Shown here: positions 24,200-33,862 of the stretch, piece after piece | Layout of the letters: every line of letters starts with the position of its first letter | How positions within the stretch are numbered: the stretch's first letter is position 1 | Assembly (NCBI GenBank): GCA_039619475.1 | Contig: CM077115.1 | Span: forward strand, 58,534,864 to 58,598,863 | Reading direction: 5' to 3' | Length of the DNA: 64,000 bases | DNA from: Icerya purchasi | Lineage: Eukaryota > Arthropoda > Insecta > Hemiptera > Monophlebidae | Program-made: the position numbers and the translations under genes | Notes under the pieces: model-generated | Told to the model about the DNA's origin: nothing | Database searches by the model: none | What the model saw: only the letters and a program-made list of their open reading frames with translations

Positions 24200-24362
24200 C
24201 ACACAAATTGTGTAAGATACTCGCTGAGCAATTAACCGTCAGTCAACAAGATTTTCTATGCGATATGGGAAAGATTCAGATGGAGGGCAGATGCGTGTCA
24301 CACGAGTTGACCGAAATGCAAATGGAAAGGTGCAAAAACACGTATGAAATTTTGCTAAAAGT
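24200..24362 (+). pseudogene. Mariner transposase N-terminal remnant (left part)
   Basis: The frame from 24208 reads LAEQLTVSQQDFLCDMGKIQ followed by CVSHELTEMQMERCKNTYEI. That is the helix-turn-helix end and the degenerate WVPHEL linker of a mariner transposase. The first ~100 residues of the family are not recognisable. The frame is broken at 24363 by a LINE insertion and the transposase resumes after it. Confidence 0.8.
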
Positions 24363-24893
24363 CGTTTTTACCCTGTATCACTATAATTTTGGCCGAGTGT
24401 ATGCATTTCCTCTTTTTCCTAATAATCACTACTTTTATCTGTCTGTTCAACCCAGTCTTCCTTCCAATCCGTGGTTCGTTCCGTTTCTTTCATTTCCATG
24501 TTTTGTCGTTCTCTCCATTATACGTTTGTGTTTTAATCATTCCTTGCTACCTTTCCCCCGTTTTCGCTTCTCATTAGCCTCTTCCCCGATTTTTTCCTCT
24601 CCATTCAAATGATGCGGTAGTTTGTGATGCTGATCATGTGTTTATTAAGTGTTCATCTTTTTCGATGGAACGTTCGGCTCTGTACTTCCATTTAATTAGG
24701 CTTGGGCTTCCCGCTCCTTATTGTGTTCGTTATATCCTGTCTTTTCTGTCTACACTTATTATCCCTGCCGTTGTCACTTTCCTATTAACAATATCTGATG
24801 ATCGCCTTATTGTATGACTATCCTTTTTCATTTCTAATTGTTTCTGGGTGAAGGTCCTTGGTTAACGAGTCTATTAAAAAAAAAATAAATAAA
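24363..24893 (+). mobile_element. 5'-truncated I-like LINE inserted in a dead mariner
   Basis: The sequence encodes the polymerase C-terminus (FYLSVQPSLPSNPWF, then a frameshift near 24598, then VVCDADHVFIKCSSF and DDRLIV). A 3' UTR follows with the family tail gggtgaaggtccttgg/ttaacgag, then poly(A). taaaagt is duplicated at 24356-24362 and 24894-24900. Over this segment it is very similar to the copy at 33332-37117, which marks both as one subfamily. It cannot transpose alone. Confidence 0.85.
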
Positions 24894-25194
24894 TAAAAGT
24901 GAAAAGTGGATTTATTTTGAGAATCCTGAACAGTGATGTTCCGTCAGCAAAAAACCAGTCGCAATATATTGGAAGCACTCAACTGGAATGTGTTAGACCC
25001 TGCGGCTTATTTGCTAGACTTGGCAATTACCACTTACCTGCATCGACGGGTTTAACTTGCTGGGCAGCGCTGTAGTTCGTACGAAGATGTGAAAAAATGC
25101 CTCGACGAATAACGGCAAAAGGAAAAGATTTTTACTGGACTCGTAATTGTCTGAAAGATAAGAAAAATAGGCAGCTAACGATGGAAAATTGTTT
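24894..25194 (+). pseudogene. Mariner transposase remnant (right part)
   Basis: Immediately after the LINE the reading EKWIYFENPE matches the mariner block holding the first catalytic Asp region (..DEKWIY..NP). An internal deletion removes the second catalytic block. Reading then resumes with EALNWNVLDPAAYLLDLA near 24971-25024 (the PPYSPDLAP region, with S and P lost), SSYEDVKKCLDE near 25077-25112 and AKGKDFYW near 25118-25141. Several frameshifts are present, so the element is long dead. Confidence 0.75.
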
Positions 25195-25694
25195 CTTTTT
25201 TTTTTTTTTTTTTTTTTTTGGAGCTCGCCAACCAGAGACCTCACCCAGAAACAATAGGAAGAAGAGTTTAATAATCAAAACTTAATTCGATCGGAAATGG
25301 CAGAAATAAAGGAACTAATATGGACTGAGACGGAATGGACAGGATATAGGAAGAACAGTAGGGAGCAGGAAGCCTTGACTTTAAAAGGGATAAATAAAGG
25401 GAAAAGCGTTTTGTAGAAAGAGCAGAACACTGAAAGAAAATGTGATTAGCATCACAAACAACTGATTCATTAGGATGTGAAGGACAATAAGGAGAGGAAA
25501 CCAAAGAGAGGCGATAACGGGAAGCGGGCAATAGAGTGTGATTGAAGAGTAGGCGAATAATAGGGACAATAACAGAACGTGGAAAAGAAGGGAATTCTGA
25601 GAACCAAGAAATAGTAGGAATGTTAGGTTGAATTGGGAGGTAGAAGGAACGATCATTGGTAAAAGAAGAAGGGTACATAGCCGACTAAAATTTA
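25195..25694 (-). mobile_element. 5'-truncated I-like LINE copy, minus strand
   Basis: The T run at 25196-25219 is the poly(A) tail. Reading the minus strand, 25678-25268 is an open 136-codon C-terminal polymerase segment (MYPSSFTNDRSFYLPIQPN..., VVCDANHIFFQCSAL..., ending SFDY). The 3' UTR holds the family motif ggttggcgagctcc. It lies at the end of the mariner remnant and probably inserted into it, although the target duplication (an aaattg-like repeat near 25185 and 25694) is imperfect. Confidence 0.8.
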
Positions 25695-27298
25695 AATTGA
25701 AATTTCTTACTTAAGGACAATAGATTAGAACTAGGCATATTTTTCATACTTTGAGTAAAGCGCTTTTTATCAATATTCTGAATTTAACGTGTGCTTTTTT
25801 TTTCGGTAGAAAAAAAAAATCTGCATTTCATGCTTGCATTTACCTGACAAAATTAACGTTACTCAAATGAAAAGTGTTTTTACGCTTTCATGGGCCCCTC
25901 TACTTAATGCACTGACCACCAGGCATCATCAAATGTTTCTTTTTTTTTTTTAAATGAGTTGTGGGTCTCGTAGGGCACATATGCCCGTTGTGCGATTGCC
26001 TGACACTCTTATTAACGTTTATTAACAAAAAAAAGTACAAAAATTACAAATTACCTTAACTTATTCCATAAATCATAATATTAGTAAACCTAGCGTCGTT
26101 ATGTTTAAATATAAGTGTATATATATACGCATGCAAATACGTAACACGCTCCCTAATACGCTATCGGTACAACCGGTACCTGTAGGCAGCTTAATATTTT
26201 AAAATCGAAAAACACGATCTTCTTTGAGAACTTAATATCAGGAAAAGACACGAGAAAGTCGAAATATATAAGGAAAGAAACATTTAAAAGGTAGAGAGAG
26301 ATTCAGGACTTAATTCGTTCTTCAATCTTTGTACCATTCCTTCAGCCATCTTTCTAATTCCTTTTTCCACACACCAATTGTTTTCCTCTTTAATTTAATG
26401 ATTAAGGATTGTACTTATTAATTTAATTAAAACTGAATCATCATTCGTATATTTACACCGCGGGGATAGATGTAATATTACTTTGGTTTCTTGTTAACCG
26501 GATTTTTTGCCTGGATGGTAATTTTGTATTACTGACATTAAATTCTAGTGACCTATAATAGAATACACCTTGGAAGACATTTCGTTGTTTTCCTTTCACA
26601 CCTAATTAATCAAAAGTCGTTTTGCTTCCAGTAGGACAGTATAAGTTTCAGACATCTTTTCTATATTTTGCCTATTTTATTTATTTCCGTTTTCGTAGCC
26701 TCGCCCCATGTCGACCTTTTTCTCTTTTATTTTTTGGATGCCATTTAGTTAATCTGGGGTTGCCATTTAATCGGGCCATGTGCCCATCTCCATTCGGTCT
26801 TTAAAATTTCTCAAGCAACGTTTTTAAGATATTCTTCTTATTTCTACCTTTACTTTATCCTATGTAATTTTCTTTTCAATTCTTTTACTTAATTATTTCT
26901 AAACTGCTCTTGGTTATATTCCATGTTTCTGCGGAATATACCATTATAGTATATCGAATTTCCGATTTTTTTCTTCTTAAATAAACGTTGTTCATTGTTT
27001 TGTCTAACTGTATTCGTGGCTAATTAACCGATTATTCGCTAACGCTGCATATTCACTACCTCTCAGTTTATTACAAGTTTGCGATTGACGCAACTTTTCG
27101 TTATACCGCGTCGTTCGTTGGATTTTAATATATAAGGTTTGACATTTTCCGGAAAAGTTTTGGAGCGGTATTCTTGGCTATACCCGGATATCTAGTCTGT
27201 TCGATTAGCCCTTAGCATCGCATTGCTCTAATCGTGCCGCCAACGACTTACGATAGACTCCGTCAGTTATTTCCTCATAACCGCGCTCGGGTATTATT
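25695..27298. other. 1.6 kb without recognised gene
   Basis: AT-rich. A T-rich run at 25938-25951 with the GC-richer stretch to 26010 could be the 3' end of a minus-strand retroelement, but no coding sequence supports it. Confidence 0.4.
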
Positions 27299-27306
27299 AT
27301 CGTGTT
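27299..27306 (+). repeat. 8-bp target duplication, left (hAT-type)
   Basis: atcgtgtt, matching atcgtgtc at 27968-27975 in 7 of 8 positions. Confidence 0.7.
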
Positions 27307-27499
27307 CAGGCCCGGGGCTACGGAAATATTAGGGGGCCTTTTCGAAAGTGACAAAATTATCAGTTTTATAGAAGAACTAAATTTTCTTCAATTTAATTTA
27401 ATTATATTATTTCGAATTCACGAATTAACATATAATTATTAATGTAAACAAAACTAAATATCATACAGACACAATGGGTAGAATTTTCGATGCCAAAAA

Positions 27500-27532
<33 letters not shown>

Positions 27533-27967
27533 TTTAATTTTAATCGATGAATTTTTCAGCAAATTTTAATTAAAGATTTGCATAGAAGGATAGTATGTTT
27601 GCGTAGGTTGCGCGTATACACACATTCATACAGACATTTCCTAAAAACGTAGATTCCGGCTCATTATATCTTTAAAAAGAAATTTCTGGTACGTTTTTAC
27701 GAAACTCGAAATTTTCCTATTGCGAAGTTTCCTCCTCTAGGAGGAAATAAAAATGGATACAAAATTATTAACAAAAATAAATGTATTAAAAAATGCATAA
27801 AGTTAATTATATTTAAAAAAAAAAAAAAAAGTTAATGTATATGACAAATGATAGATTAATTTTTTCTTAAGTATATGTCGGAAGTGGGTGTCTCTTGGGG
27901 ACCCTTTTATAAGGCGAGGCCGGGGGCTGCAGCTCCTCCCTAGACCCCCTTCCTAAATCCAGGCCTG
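27307..27967. mobile_element. Non-autonomous hAT-type element, 661 bp
   Basis: The left end is CAGGCCCGGGGCTACGG. The right end, reverse complemented, is CAGGCCTGGATTTAGG, followed in both by a G-rich stretch. CAGG-type ends with an 8-bp target duplication (27299-27306 / 27968-27975) are the hallmark of hAT transposons. The interior is AT-rich with (TA)n at about 27499-27533 and no transposase frame, so it depends on a hAT transposase elsewhere. The inverted repeats agree over roughly the first 8-9 bases and then diverge. Confidence 0.75.
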
Positions 27968-27975
27968 ATCGTGTC

Positions 27976-28480
27976 AAAAAAAACGCAACACCAACAGCTT
28001 TGTCTTGGTTTATTTCGACTTACTCGAACTAATCGGTCGGTGTTTTGCATTTCCAACACCCAATGCTTCTCAGTACTCTATTTTGATATCGCCGTATTTT
28101 CTACAAGTTAAATGTTTTTGTGCAGTCCCGCAGCTGTATACCGTAAAACCAGTTCGGTTTTAAAGCTACTATTTGGTATAATAAAGTTGTATTTTTCAAC
28201 GACAACCACGATTTCTCAGCTAACAGCCACGACGTGTTTCTAGTTTTAAACCTCAAATGCTCGATTTTTCTCTGAACGTGTGTGGTCAGTCTAGCGCCCC
28301 AGTGCATGCTTAAATATTTTACGTTATTAGCATTTGGTATTACGACGTTATTCATTTTGATTGGCAGCCGTTCAATTTTTTCGATTTGTGAATGGAATAT
28401 GCGTCGACTTACTTTCATCGACTGCTTTTAGCCAAGTCTCTGCGTGTTGACTTTCGCAATTTTTCTGTGACTGTGTTTTT
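27976..28480 (-). pseudogene. Jockey-like LINE fragment, post-RT region
   Basis: The open frame 28418-28101 (-) reads PIKMNNVVIPNANNVKYLSM, then LLYQIVALKPNWFYGIQLRDC, the conserved region after the RT catalytic core of Jockey-type polymerases. Beyond an in-frame stop the same lineage continues as RRYQNRVLRSIGCWKC, and the sequence extends upstream to about 28480 with shifted frames. The catalytic core and both ends are missing. The hAT-type element lies directly at its downstream edge. Confidence 0.8.
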
Positions 28481-30239
28481 GTACTTTGGCTGCGTCATCC
28501 GAAAGCTACTTCTGCATTACGCAGCGTCGGAAAGTCGGGGACGTGTAGATTAAGTATAATATTGGACGACCCAGAACGCTTTCCTGTGAGATCTCCGTAC
28601 CGGAAAAATATCTGAGTATTCATCGGCTATTTTCACTGGGAAATATCTTTTTTGTATATACGAGATTTAAATAGGAGATAGCAGCGAGGAAGCAGAAGTT
28701 TAAGTTTACACAACAGTCCCTAATGCCACAACCTATCGAAAGTTGTCTATCCGAAAAAGCGACCGTACAAATATTCTTGCTTTCTAAGCTACGTATATTT
28801 TCAATAACTTTCGTTAGTCTATGAACCTATAGTGTTGTGGTGGTTACGACAACCGAATTGAAAATCGGAAATAATTGCATTAGTAGATAGTATTGCAAAG
28901 AACCGTTTTAACATTCATCCGGTATCTTTGAGAGAGCAGGAGGCAACGAGATAAGATGAGATGAGACGACTGCAGACGGTTTGTCAGGTTTGGGTGTAAC
29001 AATATCTGCGAAAACTTCGAAATAATGGCTACTAAACTAACATAAATAAGATCGCATTCGATGTTGTTTGCGGAAGGAGAAAATTAAAATTTTCCACATT
29101 AAACAATAATGTTTCGTTCCGCAAAACGGTTAAATCCGGGCAAGAATTACACGCACTTTTAACTTGTCTCTGCAGCCAGTCTTTGACTAAATGTGGTATG
29201 CGTATAAATTATGAAAAATCTGAAGCTGTTTAACAGCATAACAAGAACCGTTTCGGAGGATTCTTTTTTATTTATTTATTTATTTATATATTTATTTATT
29301 TATTTATTTTTCATCTTTTTGACGATAGTCGTTTGGAATAAATTGCAGGTCTAAAGTGAGAAGAGCGACCGTTATGAAAAGTAGAATGAAAACACGAAAA
29401 AAAAAAACAGTACGTAATAAAAGCAGTGGTCGATGTTTGTTGTTGAAGCTTTGTTTAAATTGGCTTTCTCCAGTTGAGAAGTTTCGATGCGAATAAGAAT
29501 TGTTTCGTTTTCATTTTTATATGCAGGCGAGCTTCTTTTTTTTTTTTTTTTTTTCGCTTCCAGCATATCTTCCAGACAGCGCAGAGACAATCACGGCAAT
29601 CCGATGGCACCGGTGCGCCGAACGACGGTCATGTTTCATTTGTACTTGGCCTTCGTCATAAAATTGCCGTTATAACCGTTTATAGTTGGCAGCCACGACA
29701 GCTGCTCTGTTTACTTGTTTTTTGAAAAGGTAAGAAAATTTACATTTACAGAACGGGCCGAACTGCTTTAATGCGAGCATTACCGCTATTCCGTGTCGTA
29801 TTATTATATTGTTTCCTCGTGCAGCCTGCTCGTGTGTTGTTCAAATCACACATAGGCAACGTACCTGGACTTTTGCAGATTCTTCTTTTCAGTTCCAATA
29901 AAAGCTGAAATAGGAAAAACCATGCACAGAGCGAGGCTACTTTTGATTTATTAAACTTTTCCCGGAATTTTTTCTTTTTGAAAATTCTGAAATTGTTGCT
30001 CGGGTCGGTGTTGAATATTTAAAAAGGCAATACTCGTCGACCGATATCGTTAAAGAAATTTTAATTACCGCGAGCAGTTTAACAATGTGATCGCTGTAAA
30101 ATTTTTTATTATCCGCGCATCTTCTTGGTGGCCGGATTAGTGAAATTTCGTTTGATCGTTGTAAAAGAGATCGATATTGCTCCGAACGAGGCGGCTTGCC
30201 GAGTGAGATCACAGGGACTGCTTACGGCAAACAAAGTTA
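28481..30239. other. 1.8 kb without recognised gene
   Basis: No supported gene. A (TTTA)n microsatellite occupies about 29271-29312, and a T18 run lies near 29537-29554. Confidence 0.45.
29271..29312 (+). repeat. (TTTA)n microsatellite
   Basis: A series of tttatttatttatt units with one (TA) interruption. Confidence 0.85.
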
Positions 30240-30933
30240 GAAAATGCCATTGGCCTAGAAAGGAGAAAACCAGAAATAGATGATATATATGGCCGAGAAA
30301 CTTCCGAATTAGGACCTAAGGTTAAAAATAAGAGAAATTAAGAAAAAATATAAATTAGAACTACAAACGTCAAAATATAAAAATTGGCAAGAATTAGTTG
30401 AGAATTCGACAGTTTAAGGAAGCCCATATAAAATCTATGTGTTGGAAAACTCAAAAAATCATCCCAGCTTTTGAAATAAATGACAAAATTATTTACGATG
30501 AAAAATAGAAAAGCATAAATTAATTTTTGACGAATTATTCTTCCCACAGGACACAATAAGTTCAAAACAATTATAAAGTCAGAAAAAATATTTATAGTTT
30601 ACGATGGTAATTTAACTAGAATAATCAAAAACTTCAATAATAAAAAAGCTAACGGTTGCGAGCAAATTTCAAATAAAATGATTAAAATTATTCACAAAAC
30701 GGATAAAAATATATTTAAAACAATTTTTGCAAAAATGTTTAGATCTAGGATATTTTTCCCGAATTGCTGGAAGCAAGGAAAAGTTAAAATATTAAATAAA
30801 CCCGGTAGGGACCATACAAATATCCTAAGTCATACCGGCCAATAACGTTACTTCCAGCTATCGGTAAAGTATTCGAAAAAAAATTATTAAAATACTTTTT
30901 GGACATGGAAACGGATAAAAGAAATGCGTTATA
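30240..30933 (+). pseudogene. R1-like LINE, segment 1 of 4 (pre-RT and RT start)
   Basis: Frames give KYKNWQELVEN with GSPYKI near 30375-30430 (linker between endonuclease and RT), KANGCEQISNKMIKIIHK near 30647-30700, and, after a frameshift near 30825, SYRPITLLPAIGKVFEKKLL (30829-30889). This is the RT entry block of R1-clade polymerases. Endonuclease is not recognised, so the copy is 5'-truncated or decayed beyond recognition; the start is approximate. The segment stops where mariner inserted, and the RT continues at 32235. Confidence 0.7.
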
Positions 30934-32234
30934 TACGAAGGTGGTTCAAATATAAACCGGAATTTCGTCATAAAAATTTTTATTTTATACTTACAGTGCT
31001 CATATTTTTTACAATTTTTCGAGATAACCCCCCCTCGCAGGCTACGCACTTTTCCCACCTCTCCGGCAATTTTTTTATTCCTTTTTCGTAAAAATCTCGC
31101 GGCTTGTCACATAGCCATTTGCGCACGAACGATTCCACCTCATCGTTGCTGTCGAAACGTTGTCCACCAAGTGCTTCTTTCAACGGGTCAAACAAATAAT
31201 AATCACAAGGCGACAAATCTGGACTGTAAGGAGGATGTTCAAGTGTTTCCCAGCCCAATTCGGCCAATGTCTCCATCGTGAGCCGAGCGGTATGTGGCCT
31301 GGCGTTGTCTTGAAGCAGTATCGCACTATGGATCGGAATTTCGCGCCTTTTTGTTCGATAGGCCGGTTTGACTGTGTTTTTTAGGAGGTTACTGTAATAC
31401 TGCGCCGTCACAGTACGTTGTTCAGTTAGGAAATCGACTGCGATCACTCCCTTCATGTCCCAAAACACGGTACACAACACCTTCCCAGCTGACTGTGTAA
31501 CCTTCGCTTTGACTGGCGCTCCCTCTTTTTTCTTCCGCCACTCCATAGACGAGCGTTTACTCTCCGGCGTATAGTAGTGTACCCAAGTTTTGTCCGTGGT
31601 GAATATTCGCCGCAATAAATTCTCTCCTTCCTCTTCATAGCGCTGCAGGAGACGCGTACAAACTTCCCAACGAGTGAATTTCTGTTCAAAATTCAGAAGT
31701 CTTGGCACCCATCTGGCTGCAATTTTGCGATAACCTAGCCGATCATGAATTATTGTCTCAATACTACCCCTATGCTGATGCCCAATTCGTCGGTCATATC
31801 GCGTACACGGACGCGTCGGTCAGCCAAAATGAGTTGTTCGATGGCTTTGACGTGTTCATCTGTAATGCTGGTTTTTGGGCGCCGCGCATGTGGTATGTTT
31901 GATACCACTTCACGTCCTTTTCGAAACGCGGAACACCACTCGTACACTTGAGTTTTGGAGAGACACTCATCCCCGAACTGTTCGCGTAATTTTCGGTAAA
32001 TTTCCACGGATTTTACGTCGTCTTTGACTAAAAAACGAATAATGATGCGTTGCGCAACAGACACTGGTACTTCTTTTTCACTCATGGCTCTAACTACACT
32101 AAAAAGTGACGTTACGCGGTTCTAATTGCTTTACATAACAAACCGGTCTAACTGCCAGTGCAACCACTTTTTCCACAATAAATTTTTCGCGCGTTTATTT
32201 AAAAATTTCGGTTTATATTTGAACCACCCTCGTA
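30934..32234 (-). mobile_element. Mariner transposon, 1301 bp, with inverted ends and TA duplication
   Basis: The left end tacgaaggtggttcaaatat and the reverse complement of the right end tacgagggtggttcaaatat continue to match for about 30 bases with two differences. TA flanks both sides (30932-30933 and 32235-32236), the standard mariner target duplication. Length and layout are those of a complete mariner. It sits inside an R1-like LINE whose reading resumes directly on the other side. The intact ends mean it could still be mobilised in trans even though its gene is frameshifted. Confidence 0.95.
30980..32085 (-). pseudogene. Mariner transposase, one frameshift
   Basis: The gene encodes a DD34D cut-and-paste transposase that would bind the inverted ends and insert at TA. 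The N-terminal part (32085-31750) has the helix-turn-helix DNA-binding region (SVEIYRKLREQFGDECLSKT, then DELGISIG). A 1- or 2-base shift near 31750-31755 breaks the frame. The other frame then continues IIHDRLGYRKIAARWVPRLL and runs to the stop at 30980. The catalytic residues are all present: Asp in TTDKTWVHYY, Asp in LLQDNARPHTA, and the third Asp in YSPDLSPCDYY, 34 residues after the second. The total of about 355-365 codons is close to the family's usual ~345. Apart from the single frameshift the copy appears complete, so the insertion is fairly recent. Confidence 0.92.
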
Positions 32235-33023
32235 TAAACAAATTTGGTTTTATTAAAAATAAGTCAACTGAAATCGCTGTTCAAAAATTATACAACGATA
32301 TTTCAACTTTTAATAATTCAGCGAGGCACATCCTTTTAATCAGTTTTGATGTAACTGGGACTTTCGATAGAATTAAAATCGTTAGAATTCTAGAAATATT
32401 AAAAAATAAAGGTTATTCATCTTCAATAAAAAAAAATTATATTAAACTATCTTACAGACAGAAAAGTAAGATTATTTAATCGAGAAAATGAATTATTACA
32501 TAACAGGAAACTGAGTGCTTCCGCAAGGATCAGTATTAGGCCCCGCTCTATTTAATATTGCTATGAGTACTGTCGATGAAATTCAGCAGGACAAGATTGC
32601 AAATGTAATTAGTTATGCAGATGATGTAATGTTAGTTGATGGTTTTAATAAAACAGAAGAAGTACCTAAAATTAATAATATAATAAGATTAATTAACCAA
32701 AAACTAAATGAACTGGGTCTTAAATTTAACACTACTAAAACACAAGCCTTATTGAATAAGCAAGAAACACGATAAATTAATCATCAAAGATCACCTTGAA
32801 AAAAACTTAGAAGTAGGTAATAATAAAATTAGAATTCTAAATGAAATGAAATATCTCGGTTTAATAATAGATAGTAACTTAAATTTTTACAAACACGTAC
32901 TATAGAATACATAATAGATAAAATCAAAAAGTTTTACATTAAAAATCGTTGTACTCTAATATTAATTTTTGGATTAAAATATAAAGAGAGAATAATTTTA
33001 TATAAAGCTATTGTCGGGTCAGT

Positions 33024-33026
<3 letters not shown>

Positions 33027-33058
<32 letters not shown>

Positions 33059-33150
33059 AGATTGTATATGAGGGTTTCCATGTACCGTGTTTAACTACTG
33101 GGGCTATTACAGCACATGGAGCCTACTTAAGGGGATTAAACGCGATAGTA
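33027..33150 (-). mobile_element. Possible tiny 3' LINE/SINE tail insertion in the R1-like host
   Basis: A pure T28 run interrupts the R1-like frame. The following ~100 bases do not read as R1, whereas sequence from about 33165 does again. That is the shape of a very short minus-strand retro-insertion with its poly(A) at the left. No convincing target duplication was found. Confidence 0.3.
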
Positions 33151-33318
33151 CAGATCTGAATATTGCTCTACGGTTTATTATCCAATACTAAGAGAAGTTG
33201 ATAAAAAGAAATTACTAAACCTGCAAACAAAAATTTTAATAGGGGTAACATCCGGATACAGCACAATATGTTTCGGCTAATTTAATAGCAGGCATAATGC
33301 CATTTGATTTAAAATTAT

Positions 33319-33331
33319 AACTTACTAATAA
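33319..33331 (+). repeat. 13-bp target duplication, left (LINE-A)
   Basis: aacttactaataa, identical to 37118-37130. Two of the a residues on the right are shared with the poly(A) tail. Confidence 0.9.
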
Positions 33332-33862
33332 GCCAACAAAAATTCATTGGAGGGTTTGTTGGATCTTCATAATATCCAAGTTGCTCTCATCTCGGAAACG
33401 TGGCTTCGGTCAGGCGTGGATTTTAACATTAGAGGCTTCAAGGTAATCAGAAGCGATCGCGATGATGGCTATGCTGGTTCTGCGATCCTCGTTAGAAATG
33501 ACATTCCATTCCGTTCTCACGAGAATTCTCTCAACCTTCCTTCTACTCCTAATATTCCTAATATCGTTCATATCTCCATCAATCCTCCTTCTATGCGTCC
33601 TATTAACGTTGTTTCGATTTATGTTCCTCCTACTTACGATCTTCGTCACTTCCCCCTTTCTACATTTTTCTCATCTATCCCGCAACCGTTTATTATCGGC
33701 GGCGATTGGAATGCTCATTCCCCTATGTGGGGCTGCACATCCTACAATAGCAATGGTTCCATCCTTGAGAATAGTATCCTTTCTGATAACAGTTGGTGCT
33801 CCTTAATGATCTTTCCCCAACCTATTTTAGGAATGCTTTTGTCTCCAGTTCTCTTGATCTAA
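33332..33862 (+). pseudogene. LINE-A endonuclease (N-terminal part, frameshifted)
   Basis: The frame open at the left edge encodes most of an apurinic-type endonuclease that nicks target DNA: ALISETWL, GSAILVRNDI, and the catalytic-loop motif IIGGDWNAHSPMWG near 33697-33735. A single frameshift near 33790-33800 separates it from the last endonuclease motif (GSFGSDHVPIII), which lies at the start of the next frame. The first endonuclease residues were lost by 5' truncation. The Met at 33347 is internal. Confidence 0.88.

Larger units (their letters stand above)
32235..33331 (+). pseudogene. R1-like LINE, segment 2 of 4 (RT core)
   Basis: Directly after mariner the RT resumes: INKFGFIKNKSTEIAVQKL, then LLISFDVTGTFDRI (first catalytic Asp region, 32334-32376), LPQGSVLGPALFNIAMS from about 32515, and VISYADDVMLVD with the catalytic YADD (32605-32642). 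Later blocks are MKYLGLIIDS-like near 32850 and KKKLLNLQTKILIGVTSGYS near 33204-33262. Frameshifts and stops are scattered. A T28 run at 33027-33054, with about 100 following bases out of context, may be another small insertion. The segment ends at the 5' copy of the target duplication of the next LINE. Confidence 0.8.
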
